A stretch of 64,000 nt of DNA, taken from positions 434,001 through 498,000 of the forward strand of contig NZ_QXNY01000003.1 of assembly GCF_003572205.1 (NCBI RefSeq). Direction: 5' to 3'. The number at the start of each line of letters is the position of its first letter. Within the stretch, counting starts at the first letter, position 1. Made by a program: the position numbers and the translations under genes. The notes beneath the pieces were generated by a model. It had not been told where the DNA came from and ran no database searches. It saw nothing but the letters and a program-made list of their open reading frames with translations. Below, one piece after another: positions 36,476-45,127 of this stretch. The DNA is from Algihabitans albus (GTDB lineage Bacteria; Pseudomonadota; Alphaproteobacteria; Kiloniellales; DSM-21159).

Positions 36476-37231
36476 TCAGGAGATCATCTCGCCGCCATCG
36501 GCGACGATGACCTGGCCGGTGACATAGGCACCCGCTTCGCTGGCCAAGAACAGCGCGACACCAGCGATGTCCTCCGGTTCGCCGATTCGTCGCAGCGGCG
36601 TGCGTGTCTCGGCGCGCTCCAGACGCACGGGGTCCTCCCAGAGCGCCCGCGCGAAGTCGGTACGGACCAGGCCCGGCGCGATGGCGTTGACTCGAATTCC
36701 CGAGGGCCCCCACTCGACGGCAAGGTTACGCGCCAAGGCCGCCTCGGCCGCCTTGGACATGCCGTAGGCGCCGATCACGCCGTTGCCGCGCAGCGCAGCG
36801 ATGCTCGAGAGTAGAATGACCGATCCGCCACCCGCTGCGGCCATGTCGGGGAGCACCATATTGCAGAGCTGCAAGGTCGAGCGGACATTGGTGCCCATGA
36901 TCTTGTCGAAGGCGTCGTCCGATAGCTCGGACAAAGGCCCGTAGGCGGGGTTGATTGCCGCGTTGCAGACCAGCACATCGATCCTGCCCCAGGCCTCGCG
37001 CGTGCTGGCGACCAGAGTCTGAAGCTGTTCCTTGCGGCCGATATGACATGGCAGACTCATCGCGGCCAACCCCTCGGCCTGCAACCGATCGGTAACCGGA
37101 TCGCAAGCCTCTCGACTGCGGCTCGAGACGACCACCTTGGCGCCGGCGCGTGCGAAAACTTCGGCGATCGCGCGACCGATACCGCGGCTCGAACCGGTAA
37201 CAACCGCGACCTTGTCCTTCAAATCGAACAT
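36476..37231 (-). CDS. Short-chain dehydrogenase/reductase (LvaD-like position)
   Basis: The 251-residue SDR has the cofactor motif TGSSRGIG, an SSRSRE segment after strand two that suggests NADP, CNAAINPAYG in place of NNAG, the Ser in ILLSSIAAL and the catalytic pair in YGMSKAAE. It ends with a standard YVTGQVIVADGG. It lies between the ACAD10/11-like dehydrogenase and the kinase-like gene. In the levulinate pathway the equivalent SDR reduces the 4-oxoacyl-CoA to 4-hydroxyacyl-CoA; that assignment here is inference from neighbours. Confidence 0.88.
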   Translation of the reverse strand: MFDLKDKVAVVTGSSRGIGRAIAEVFARAGAKVVVSSRSREACDPVTDRLQAEGLAAMSLPCHIGRKEQLQTLVASTREAWGRIDVLVCNAAINPAYGPLSELSDDAFDKIMGTNVRSTLQLCNMVLPDMAAAGGGSVILLSSIAALRGNGVIGAYGMSKAAEAALARNLAVEWGPSGIRVNAIAPGLVRTDFARALWEDPVRLERAETRTPLRRIGEPEDIAGVALFLASEAGAYVTGQVIVADGGEMIS

Positions 37232-37252
37232 CGTGATTCCCCATACGCTCCC

Positions 37253-38497
37253 TTACTCTGCCGCCGACTCGACCGGCGCCGCCGCGCGATGCGGCTTCAG
37301 TTCCAACTTGGCAATAGCCTCGCAGTGCACCTCATCCGGTCCGTCGGCCAGACGAAGCGAACGGGCCTTTGCGAAGGCTTCGGCCAGGAAGTGGTCCTGA
37401 CAGACGCCGGCGCCGCCATGGACCTGAATAGCGCGGTCGATCACATCACAGGCCATCTGCGGAGCGACAACCTTGATCATCGCGATCTCACGACGCGCCG
37501 CCTTGTTGCCGACCGTATCCATCATGGAGGCAGCTTTCAGGGTAAGCAGACGAGCCTGATCGATGGCGCAACGGGCGTGGGCGATATCCTGACGCAACCC
37601 ACCCTGCTCGGCCAGCGGACGGCCGAAGGCTTCGCGCTCGACGGCACGAGCGCAGAGCGCCTCCAGCGACCGCTCGGCCAAGCCGATCAGGCGCATGCAA
37701 TGGTGAATGCGCCCCGGACCCAACCGGCCTTGCGCAATCTCGAACCCGCGGCCTTCGCCCAGCAGAATGTTTTCCGCGGGCACCCGTACGTTGTCGTAGA
37801 CAATGTCGGCATGGCCGTGCGGAGCGTGGTCGTAGCCAAACACCGTGAGATGCCGTTCGATCCGCACACCCGGCGTGTCGAGTGGGACCAGTATCATCGA
37901 TTGCTGGCGATGCTTGGGCGCATCGGGGTCGGTCTTACCCATGACGATCGCCAGCTCGCAACGCTCGCCGTTACCCCCCGACGACCACCACTTGCGACCG
38001 TTCACGACATACTGATCGCCGTCACGCACGATCGAGCAACGGATGTTCGTAGCGTCGGAGGACGCGACGTCCGGCTCGGTCATCGAGAAGCAAGAGCGGA
38101 TCGTTCCTGCCAGCAGCGGACGCAGCCACTGTTCCTTCTGCGCGTCGGAACCGTACAGGAATAGTGTCTCCATATTCCCGGTATCGGGTGCATTGCAGTT
38201 AAAGACCTCCGGCGCGATCAGGGAGCGGCCCATGATCTCGCACAACGGTGCGTAATCGAGATTGCTAAGCCCTGCCCCGCCGTAAACCTCTGCCTCACTA
38301 TGCGGTAAGAACAAATTCCAAAGCCCTGCAGCCCGAGCTACCGCCTTCATTTCCTGCATGATCGGCGGCGACTGCCACGGCGATGCCAGGTTGGCGTGTT
38401 GGCTGCGGTAGACCGCTTCGTTCGGATAGACCCACTCGTCCATGAAACGCTGCAGTTGTTCCCGCAGGGCTTGGGCGTGGTCTGACATCTGGAACAT
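37253..38497 (-). CDS. Acyl-CoA dehydrogenase of the ACAD10/11 (LvaC) type
   Basis: The 414-residue protein begins at 38497 with an AGGAGAG ribosome binding site. Its landmarks are [16 protein letters not shown] in the substrate loop, [13 protein letters not shown], the [19 protein letters not shown] strand, an [17 protein letters not shown] segment, [16 protein letters not shown] and [10 protein letters not shown] at the C-terminus. These are the marks of the ACAD10/11 subfamily rather than of ordinary fatty acyl-CoA dehydrogenases. In that subfamily the enzyme works on phosphorylated 4-hydroxyacyl-CoA and eliminates phosphate. Its operon partners, an SDR and a kinase-like protein, match that chemistry. 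Confidence 0.88.
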   Translation of the reverse strand: MFQMSDHAQALREQLQRFMDEWVYPNEAVYRSQHANLASPWQSPPIMQEMKAVARAAGLWNLFLPHSEAEVYGGAGLSNLDYAPLCEIMGRSLIAPEVFNCNAPDTGNMETLFLYGSDAQKEQWLRPLLAGTIRSCFSMTEPDVASSDATNIRCSIVRDGDQYVVNGRKWWSSGGNGERCELAIVMGKTDPDAPKHRQQSMILVPLDTPGVRIERHLTVFGYDHAPHGHADIVYDNVRVPAENILLGEGRGFEIAQGRLGPGRIHHCMRLIGLAERSLEALCARAVEREAFGRPLAEQGGLRQDIAHARCAIDQARLLTLKAASMMDTVGNKAARREIAMIKVVAPQMACDVIDRAIQVHGGAGVCQDHFLAEAFAKARSLRLADGPDEVHCEAIAKLELKPHRAAAPVESAAE

Positions 38498-38521
38498 GAC
38501 GCTCTCCTCTAGGCGAAGTGA

Positions 38522-40699
38522 TCAGCCTGCTGGCTCATCACGCGACGCATCGTTTTCTTCGGGCATATCGTTCTCGCTTGCTCTATCAGCCGGCCGCATC
38601 CGCCGTGCCGGCCGGGACAAGAGCAGCGCCATGGCGAGCAGGCCGGAAGACAACAGCAGCAATCCACCTTCGCCGAGGCCCAAGGCATCACCTCCGGGCG
38701 CGGTGAAGAGCAACCCAGCGGCAGCCAACAGCAGTCGCGCGATCAGCCCGAGCGGTCCGTGACCGAGCGAGCCGAAACCGATCAGCCATCCCTGCAATGC
38801 CGCGGCGACGAAGATCACCCCAATTACGGCCGTCGAAACGACCACAGCGATCTCATCCCAGGCGCCCTGCAGCAGCAGTGCAGGATTGAAGACGAAGAAA
38901 AACGGGATGAAGTAGATGATCGTCCCTAGGCGCATGGCCTGGAAACCCGCCTTCATCGGCGAGCAGTTGGCTACGGATCCGGCAGCGAAGGCTGCCAGCG
39001 CCACCGGCGGAGTGATAAAGGACAGCATGCCCCAGTACATCAAGAAGAGATGAGCGGCCAGAGGGTCGATACCAAAGCGGATCAACGACGGCGCCAAGAC
39101 GATCGCCAGGAAGAGATAGGCGGCCGTCACTGTCATGCCGATACCGAAGATGAAGCTTGTTAAGGCCCCCATCAACACCAGGGCCAGAAGGTCGTCGCCG
39201 GCGAGGCGAACGAGATTATTGGTGAAGGTACCCGCCATCCCGGTGACCTGCAGCGCCCCGATGATCAGGCCGATTGCCGCCAGGATGCCTGCTAGTTCAG
39301 CCAGCATCTGACCGATCCGCGCCATCAGCTCAACACAGCGGCGGCGGGTCAATCGGTAGGGCGTGAACTGGTTGATCAGCAGCAGCAGGGCGGCGGCGTA
39401 GAAAGGTGCCGTGGCCTCGCGATTGAGACCGACCATCATCCAGACCAGCACCGCAAAGACGAACAGGAAATACCAGCCGCGGCGCAACACTTCGACCACG
39501 CTCGGCAATTCAGCGGCGGGGAGGCCATGCAAGTTGCGCCGCGCGGCATAGGCGTCGATCTGCATGAAGAGGCCGAAGTAGTAGAGCGCCGAGGGTACGA
39601 TTGCGGCGATCACCACCTCCAGGTAGCTGATACCAAGAAAGTTGGCCATCACGAAGGCTGTCGCACCCATGATCGGAGGCATCAGGACGCCGCCGGTAGA
39701 GGCACAGGCCTCGACCCCAGCCGCGTAGCTGCGCGAGAAGCCGATCCGCCGCATCGCCGGGATCGATAGCGGTCCCGTGGTTAGCGCGTTGGTCACCGGC
39801 CCGCCGCTCATCGAACCCATTAGACCACTGGAAAAAATCGCAACCTTGGCCGGTCCGCCGCGGCGGGTGCCTAGAAGCGCGAAAGCCAGGTTGATGAAGA
39901 AGGGCCCGGCGCCGGTGAAGGACAGGAGCACGCCGAACACCAGAAAGCCGAAGACCAGGAGCCCGAAGGCCTGCATCGGAATTCCCAGCAGACTCTCGAC
40001 ACTGAACATGTGAAAACTCGCCACCTGCGGCAGCGCCATCGGTAGGCCGGCGATAAAGGCTGGCACCTGATCCGCGTAGAGTGGATATGTGGAGCAGAGC
40101 GCGACGATCGCGAAGACGGGCAAGCCGCCGGCGCGGCGCCCCGCCTCAAGCACAAGCAGCCATCCTGCGAAGCTGATCCAGACGGCGACCTGTGGCGCCA
40201 TGAACTCCCAAGCTTCGGAAACGATACGCTCGGCACTCCAAGCGAAGTAACCGCAGACCGCGAGAACTGCGAGGCCGAGCAGCACGTCGTACCAGGGCAC
40301 GCGCGCGCGGGGCGCGCCGCTGTGGGCTGGAAAGTAAATGAAGACCATGGCCAGCGTCGCGCCGGTCAGGAGGTAGAGGTAGCGGGCATCGAGCAGGACG
40401 TGGCCGATGAGAAAGCCGAGGTTGAAGATCTGATTGATCGCCAGCAACATGGATAGAGTGGTCAGTGCCGCTGCTACCACCTGCCAGGAAACCGAGAGAT
40501 TGCGGTACCGCGACGACGGGTCGGGACTGCCTTCGATCGAGTTGACCTCCGACGATTCGGCGACTCGCCCATCCGGTCCACAGGACGACGATGTCTTCAC
40601 CGCCGCACCGGACGTGCCCGGACCGGACGAGACAGATTGGGACGAGAGAGCTTGGGATGGGACAGAACGGGGAGAGATGAGACCCTGCTGTTTGGGCAT
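38522..40699 (-). CDS. TRAP transporter fused permease, TAXI type (second copy)
   Basis: The 725-residue permease is built like the one at 15183: a DctQ-like part, then DctM-like helices with GLMGSMSGGPVTNALTTG, CASTGGVLMPPIMG and MLSFITPPVALAAFA. It adds about 65 serine-rich residues at the N-terminus before the first helix, and the start may lie further in. It imports the ligand of the TAXI protein at 40920, whose gene precedes it by 220 bases on the same strand. It is upstream of the ACAD10/11-like operon genes and separated from them by only 24 bases, so uptake and degradation are cotranscribed. Confidence 0.92.
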   Translation of the reverse strand: MPKQQGLISPRSVPSQALSSQSVSSGPGTSGAAVKTSSSCGPDGRVAESSEVNSIEGSPDPSSRYRNLSVSWQVVAAALTTLSMLLAINQIFNLGFLIGHVLLDARYLYLLTGATLAMVFIYFPAHSGAPRARVPWYDVLLGLAVLAVCGYFAWSAERIVSEAWEFMAPQVAVWISFAGWLLVLEAGRRAGGLPVFAIVALCSTYPLYADQVPAFIAGLPMALPQVASFHMFSVESLLGIPMQAFGLLVFGFLVFGVLLSFTGAGPFFINLAFALLGTRRGGPAKVAIFSSGLMGSMSGGPVTNALTTGPLSIPAMRRIGFSRSYAAGVEACASTGGVLMPPIMGATAFVMANFLGISYLEVVIAAIVPSALYYFGLFMQIDAYAARRNLHGLPAAELPSVVEVLRRGWYFLFVFAVLVWMMVGLNREATAPFYAAALLLLINQFTPYRLTRRRCVELMARIGQMLAELAGILAAIGLIIGALQVTGMAGTFTNNLVRLAGDDLLALVLMGALTSFIFGIGMTVTAAYLFLAIVLAPSLIRFGIDPLAAHLFLMYWGMLSFITPPVALAAFAAGSVANCSPMKAGFQAMRLGTIIYFIPFFFVFNPALLLQGAWDEIAVVVSTAVIGVIFVAAALQGWLIGFGSLGHGPLGLIARLLLAAAGLLFTAPGGDALGLGEGGLLLLSSGLLAMALLLSRPARRMRPADRASENDMPEENDASRDEPAG

Positions 40700-40919
40700 T
40701 CACCCCCCCGTTTCTGGACGCGAAGCGAGCACCACGGGCCAAAGCGAGCGGCCGCCGCTTCGCCGGGCCGACCATGTACCTCAGCACGTGTCCCTGGACG
40801 TACCGACTCGTGCGGTTGATCGGCGCCCAAGCGATCGGTCAGGACTCTCCGTCTCCGCGAGTTGTAGCCGCGCGAGCGTAAACTGCGGCCGCTTCTGCCG
40901 GAGACGCAGTCAAGAGACG

Positions 40920-42083
40920 CTACCAACGCTCGGCGATGACCGTCATGCCCGCCTCCTGAAGAACAGTTGCGCGCTTGTTCATCCAACCTTCAGCAAAGGC
41001 GGCGTCGGAAGGAGGATCGGCGATGTAATCCGCCCAAGCCTGCAAAAGTAGGTTCTGGCGGGCGAGATTCTGCTGCTGTCGGGCTTCCGCAGCATCGCTC
41101 CAAAGGCCCTGCTCTTTGTAGTAGCGGGCCGCGCCTTCATGATAGGGGACGAAAGCCGCTTCGAAATGCTGGCGATCCATCGCCCAACCCTGAGCGCCGG
41201 GAGCGGCGTCGCGATATTCTTCGAACTGCTCGGCAATCGCCTTGACCATGTTGTAGACCAGATCCGCATCGGTGTCGGCCATACCGACCAGATAGGGATA
41301 GGGCGACGTGAAAACCTCGATCCCCTGCGCAGGCTCGATAGTCGGCCCCTCGGTAGCGACATGTGGCAAGTACCAGGGCAGAATCTCCGTCACCCGCGCC
41401 ACCGCCTCGGCGTCGTCGCGCGGGAAAGTCACGAAACGCAGCCCTCGCGGCGAAGCCTCGACTTGCAGAAAGCTGGCTGAATTGCAGGACCCGCCGGCGG
41501 CGTCCGCACGGCCTTCGACAATAGCTTGAATCGAGGCTGAATACCCTCCGACCTCGATGATCTCGACATCGTCCCAGGTCAATCCGGCATAGGCCAGCAG
41601 AGCCCGGCTCGCGTTGTTCAGCGACGGCGCACCTTTCACGTAAGTCAGGCGCTTGCCCCGCATGTCCGCCGGCGCGGCGATGCCGGCGTCGGCTCCGGTG
41701 CCGAAGGTAAAAGAGCAGCCGTCAGAGATGTTCCAGACCACGCCGCGGATCGGTGTCGGCCCCCAGTCGGCGACGCCGAAGTTCAGCATGCCTTCCTGAG
41801 CGTAAATGGCCTCCGAACCGCCAGCGGCAAACTGCACATGCCCGGTGCGCAGCGGTGCCAGACGCGCTATGTCGTTGCGGCCCGGCACCACCCGCAGGTT
41901 TACTCTGTACTGGTTCTGCAAGACGCTTCCGATCGCCACGGCTTGGCTATAGCCGCTGGTCCCCGTCGGATAGGCGCTCCAAGCAATCGTCGGTGGCAAG
42001 GTCAGGTCGCTGGCTGCGACGGGGGCGGTCATACCGACGCTCAGAATGGCGCTGGCGACACACCGCGCGAAGGCGCTGCACAT
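40920..42083 (-). CDS. TAXI-family TRAP solute-binding protein (second copy)
   Basis: The 387-residue protein starts with a signal peptide ending near VAASD. The TAXI features follow: IAWSAYPTGTSGYSQAVAIGSVL, a LRVVPGRNDIARLAPLRTGHVQF region, LTYVKGAPSLNNASRALLAYAG and LQVEASPRGLRFV. It is clearly a paralogue of the protein at 13880, with the same extended C-terminus. It captures the ligand for the fused permease at 38522. It is first in the 42.1-34.2 kb operon, and its promoter region contains a good operator at 42238. Confidence 0.92.
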   Translation of the reverse strand: MCSAFARCVASAILSVGMTAPVAASDLTLPPTIAWSAYPTGTSGYSQAVAIGSVLQNQYRVNLRVVPGRNDIARLAPLRTGHVQFAAGGSEAIYAQEGMLNFGVADWGPTPIRGVVWNISDGCSFTFGTGADAGIAAPADMRGKRLTYVKGAPSLNNASRALLAYAGLTWDDVEIIEVGGYSASIQAIVEGRADAAGGSCNSASFLQVEASPRGLRFVTFPRDDAEAVARVTEILPWYLPHVATEGPTIEPAQGIEVFTSPYPYLVGMADTDADLVYNMVKAIAEQFEEYRDAAPGAQGWAMDRQHFEAAFVPYHEGAARYYKEQGLWSDAAEARQQQNLARQNLLLQAWADYIADPPSDAAFAEGWMNKRATVLQEAGMTVIAERW

Positions 42084-42410
42084 TCCAGACTATCCTCCCA
42101 GGTGGTTCGAGTGCCGCCTGTGGCGGCCCTTCGCCGGCTGCTTGCGGTCACCTTCTCCAAAGGTGAGCGCCACGATTGCAGCTCTTGGGCAAATGCTTGC
42201 ACAGGGGGTGAAAAGCGTCAAGAAAATCGGAAATTAATTCCGCTATGCGGATTGATCGCGAGACACAGTCTGCAGCCGCTCGCCACCACGCTGCCAACGG
42301 ACGGTATCGAGGCCGTGCGCCGGAAGTTCGCCCTGTTCGGATGCGGCAGCCCGAGCGTTAGCTTGCCGCCCCGCCGCCCTGAGCCGCCTCTCCACTTAGC
42401 CCTATCGCCC
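42084..42410. other. Promoter region of the second TAXI operon
   Basis: There is no gene here. The minus-strand promoter of the TAXI gene should be close to the operator at 42238-42252, set in AT-rich DNA. The stretch 42260-42410 is GC-rich and is the downstream flank of the quinone-oxidoreductase gene; I see no clear terminator in it. Confidence 0.5.
42238..42252. promoter_or_regulatory. Putative IclR operator upstream of the second TAXI operon
   Basis: TTCCGCTATGCGGAT matches the consensus arms at 11 of 12 positions around a TAT centre. It is 155 bases before the TAXI start at 42083 and set in AT-rich flanks (TTAA on the left). Confidence 0.6.
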
Positions 42411-43451
42411 CTAAGAAGCGGAGTTGACCAGAGCACCTGGCGCAGCTTGTGGGATCCGATCCGACCCTCTCTCGGTCTGCGTCGTGAGCACGATCTTGCC
42501 GATAACTCGGCGCTCGGCCAACGCCTGCAGCGCCTCGGACGCCTCGGCAAGCGGCAGCACCCGGTCGATCCGAGGCGCCAGTTGCCCTGCAGCATGCCAT
42601 TCGAACAGCCGCTTGAAGTTTGCCGCATTGACCTCCGGCTCGTGAGCGCGAAAAGCGCCCCAGAATACGCCGACGATGGCGCACTCCTTAAGCAGCGGGA
42701 GGTTGACCGGCAGGCTCGGGATATCGCCGGAAGCGAAGCCGACGACCAGCACCCGCCCGTTGCGCCCGGTCGCCCGCACCGCCTGTTCGAACAGGGCGCC
42801 GCCAACCGGATCGTAGACCACGTCGGCACCCCGCCCGTCGGTCAAATCCTTGACGCGCTGTTTCAGCGGTTCCTTTCGATAATCCAGGGTCTCATCGGCG
42901 CCGGCGGCACGAGCCGCAGCGAGTTTCTCGGAACTGCCGGCGGCGGCGATCACCCTTGCGCCCAGCCGCTTGCCCAGTTCCACCGCCGCCAGCCCGACGC
43001 CGCCGCCAGCTCCCAGCACCAGCAGGGTCTCGCCAGGTTGCAAGGCGGCGCGCTGGACCAGCGCATGAATCGTGGTGCCGTAGGTCATGCTGAAGCCGGC
43101 AGCAACGACGCCATCCATCCCCTCGGGCCGGGGCATCACACGCTCGGCAGCCACGGTCACGGATTCGGCGAAACCGCCATAGCCGGTCATCGCAATAACC
43201 GGCAGGCCGACCGACAGCCCCGGGACATCGTCACCGACCGCCGCAATTCGTCCTGCGATCTCACCGCCCGGAGCGAACGGCGGCTCGGGGCGGATCTGGT
43301 ACTTGCCCTCGATGATCAAGGTGTCGGGGAAGTTGACGCCACACGCCTCGACATCGATCCGGACCTCCCCGGGCCCTGGCGGGCGGGCCTCGATCTCCTC
43401 GACAGTCAGGGTTTCGGGCGGCCCATAGGCCTTGCAGATCACCGCGCGCAT
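42411..43451 (-). CDS. NADPH:quinone oxidoreductase family MDR protein
   Basis: The start at 43451 (MRAVICKAYG) is the normal family start, giving 346 residues. It has the zeta-crystallin/QOR pattern: a GVNFPDTLIIEGKYQ segment, PFAPGGEIAG, FSMTYGTTIHALV, the cofactor loop VLGAGGGVGLAAVELGK and VYDPVGG. There are no zinc ligands. Such enzymes reduce quinones or enones with NADPH. It is transcribed alone on the minus strand and has two half-matching operators upstream (43516-43551), so it may belong to the same regulon. The C-terminal about 25 residues are unusual for the family. Confidence 0.9.
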   Translation of the reverse strand: MRAVICKAYGPPETLTVEEIEARPPGPGEVRIDVEACGVNFPDTLIIEGKYQIRPEPPFAPGGEIAGRIAAVGDDVPGLSVGLPVIAMTGYGGFAESVTVAAERVMPRPEGMDGVVAAGFSMTYGTTIHALVQRAALQPGETLLVLGAGGGVGLAAVELGKRLGARVIAAAGSSEKLAAARAAGADETLDYRKEPLKQRVKDLTDGRGADVVYDPVGGALFEQAVRATGRNGRVLVVGFASGDIPSLPVNLPLLKECAIVGVFWGAFRAHEPEVNAANFKRLFEWHAAGQLAPRIDRVLPLAEASEALQALAERRVIGKIVLTTQTERGSDRIPQAAPGALVNSAS

Positions 43452-43895
43452 CAGGGGAATCCTCTCTGCTATAGGCTGCACAACGCACGCCTTCCCATCG
43501 CATCAGACCGCCATGCTTCCATATGCAGAATTTATTTTCAAATAGCGGAATTAGAGCCGCGGTTCCCAAAGCCGACGTTGAGATCCGCCTCCGGTCGATC
43601 GCGCCAACCGGGAAGGGTCATACCGACCTGTTCACCGAGTACGGACTGCCGGATCACATCCGGCCCGACAACGGCAGCGACCTGCGCGGTCCTGCAGTTT
43701 GGGAGTACAGCTTCACCGGGACTTTGGCAGGATTGAACCCTCTGTTGCGCGGACGGGCCGGCGCCGTCTCAGTCGTCGGGACCTCCGGTACGGTGCTGGG
43801 TCTCGACGTGGACGGTGCGCCGCCGCTTGAGCCTGTGACGAGAGCTCGTTTTTCTCTGAGTTGAAGGTCCATTTTCGCGCAGCGATCCCGTTCGT
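43452..43895. other. Intergenic region with weak operators and a transposase scrap
   Basis: No intact gene is present. Two imperfect boxes (CTTCCATATGCAGAA at 43516-43530 and TTTCAAATAGCGGAA near 43536-43550) share only the right arm of the cluster palindrome and lie upstream of the reductase at 43451. From 43560 on the DNA becomes a patchwork with a short transposase-like frame (see 43628). A 113-codon open frame across the region does not read as a protein. Confidence 0.45.
43628..43684 (+). mobile_element. Fragment of an IS transposase (DDE integrase core)
   Basis: Translated on the plus strand, this stretch gives FTEYGLPDHIRPDNGSDL, which fits the second catalytic-Asp region (IRSDNG) of IS3/IS481 integrase cores. 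It is too short to be active. It marks the left border of the low-GC island that runs to 51.2 kb. Confidence 0.5.
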
Positions 43896-44306
43896 TTACT
43901 GATTTTCTGCTTCGCGTGGATTCCCAGCGGCAAGATCAACGAGTGGATTGAAGAACTCTTTGAAGTGAATGAGTTTCCCATCTCGCGCCTCAACCTTGGC
44001 GATGTAGGTATTGTTGTATGGCGCGCCGCTTTGCAGGGTCATGTCGCCCTTAAATTCGACAAAAGCGAAGTTGGGATCGACGGCCTGGTAGGAGGTCACA
44101 TCAAAGAAGCTCATCATCGTACGCTGAACGAAGGCGCTTGCGAGCGTCGTGCGGATCGCGTCCACGCCTTCAAAACGGCTCGGGGAACCTTCCGGCACAT
44201 AGGGAAACTCCATTACGCCGTTGTCATTCCACAGCGGGATAATCTGCTCCACGTCGCGTGTTTCAAGGGCGCGAAGGAAGCGTTCGGCCAGATCTGCAGT
44301 AGTCAT
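43896..44306 (-). CDS. SnoaL-like / NTF2-fold protein
   Basis: The ATG at 44306 has a GGAGA ribosome binding site; the longer frame to 44339 lacks one. The 136-residue product shows the NTF2-like cone: ADLAERFLRALETRDVEQIIPLW, then MEFPYVPEGSPSRFEG, and a C-terminal YIAKVEARDGKLIHFKEFFNPL strand. Such proteins are isomerases, cyclases or hydrolases, or bind small molecules; no catalytic set is identified here. The neighbours are an SDR and a second NTF2/ABM protein, so the group could modify a small molecule. Base composition is lower in GC than in the flanking clusters. Confidence 0.8.
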   Translation of the reverse strand: MTTADLAERFLRALETRDVEQIIPLWNDNGVMEFPYVPEGSPSRFEGVDAIRTTLASAFVQRTMMSFFDVTSYQAVDPNFAFVEFKGDMTLQSGAPYNNTYIAKVEARDGKLIHFKEFFNPLVDLAAGNPREAENQ

Positions 44307-44356
44307 GTGCATCTCCATTATTTCGGGGCGGAACAACACTATCGGCGGGCCTTGAT

Positions 44357-45112
44357 CTAGAAGCTCAGGCCCTTGGTGAAACCGCCCTCAATGAGGATGT
44401 TCTGTCCGGTGATAAAACTTGAAGCTGGCGACAGCAGAAACAGTACCAGCTCAGCAACCTCGCTGATCTCGCCAGGTCTTTTCATTGGTATGCGGGATTT
44501 CAGCACCTCAAGAAGCTCAGGCGGCACTGTCCTCAAAATGTCCGTGTTGATGACGCCAGGTGCGACCGTATTGACACGGATATTCTTCTCTGCGCCCTCG
44601 ATTGCAGCGACACGCGTTAGCGCCTCGACGCCCGCTTTCGCAGCGGCGTAGGCGCCGTAACCCGGTGAGGCAAAGGTTGCCGTTTGCGAACTCATGTTGA
44701 CGATGGAACCGCCTTCGGCCTTCATCACCGCCATCTGCGCTTTGAGGCCATAAAATGTCCCCGTTAGATTGACCGCGATGTCTTGGTCCCACTCTGCCGT
44801 CGTCATTTCGGTGATCGGTGTGTTCACGCCCGAACCAGCGTTGTTGAACACGAAATGTAGCTGACCAAAATGTTCCAGGGTCTGATCGACCATGGCTTTC
44901 GCTTCTGCCTCGATTGTGACGTCGGTGCGCACGAATAGCCCCTGACCGCCAACGGCCTCGACTTCCGCTACAGCCTCCGCGCCTTGCTTTTCGCGGCGCG
45001 CAGCGATGACGACTTTAGCGCCATGTTTCGCGAGCGCGAGCGCCACGGCGCGTCCCATACCGGTGGTGGCGCCGGTTATTAGGGCGGTCTTTCCTTTAAA
45101 GTGTTCAGACAT
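44357..45112 (-). CDS. Short-chain dehydrogenase/reductase (island copy)
   Basis: The 251-residue SDR has TGATTGMG, the ARREKQG stretch after the second strand that suggests NADP, NNAGSGVN, VNMSSQTA and the YAAAK active site, ending with ITGQNILIEGG. All catalytic residues are present, so the protein should be functional. It is part of the five-gene minus-strand group between 43.9 and 47.9 kb, which differs in composition from the surrounding genome. The substrate is unknown. Confidence 0.88.
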   Translation of the reverse strand: MSEHFKGKTALITGATTGMGRAVALALAKHGAKVVIAARREKQGAEAVAEVEAVGGQGLFVRTDVTIEAEAKAMVDQTLEHFGQLHFVFNNAGSGVNTPITEMTTAEWDQDIAVNLTGTFYGLKAQMAVMKAEGGSIVNMSSQTATFASPGYGAYAAAKAGVEALTRVAAIEGAEKNIRVNTVAPGVINTDILRTVPPELLEVLKSRIPMKRPGEISEVAELVLFLLSPASSFITGQNILIEGGFTKGLSF

Positions 45113-45127
45113 GATGGTCTCCTTGCG

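Noticed and set aside
43523..43864. A 113-codon frame on the plus strand
   Set aside because: Only the short FTEYGLPDHIRPDNG piece resembles a protein. The rest has no family character, and the frame covers an operator region.
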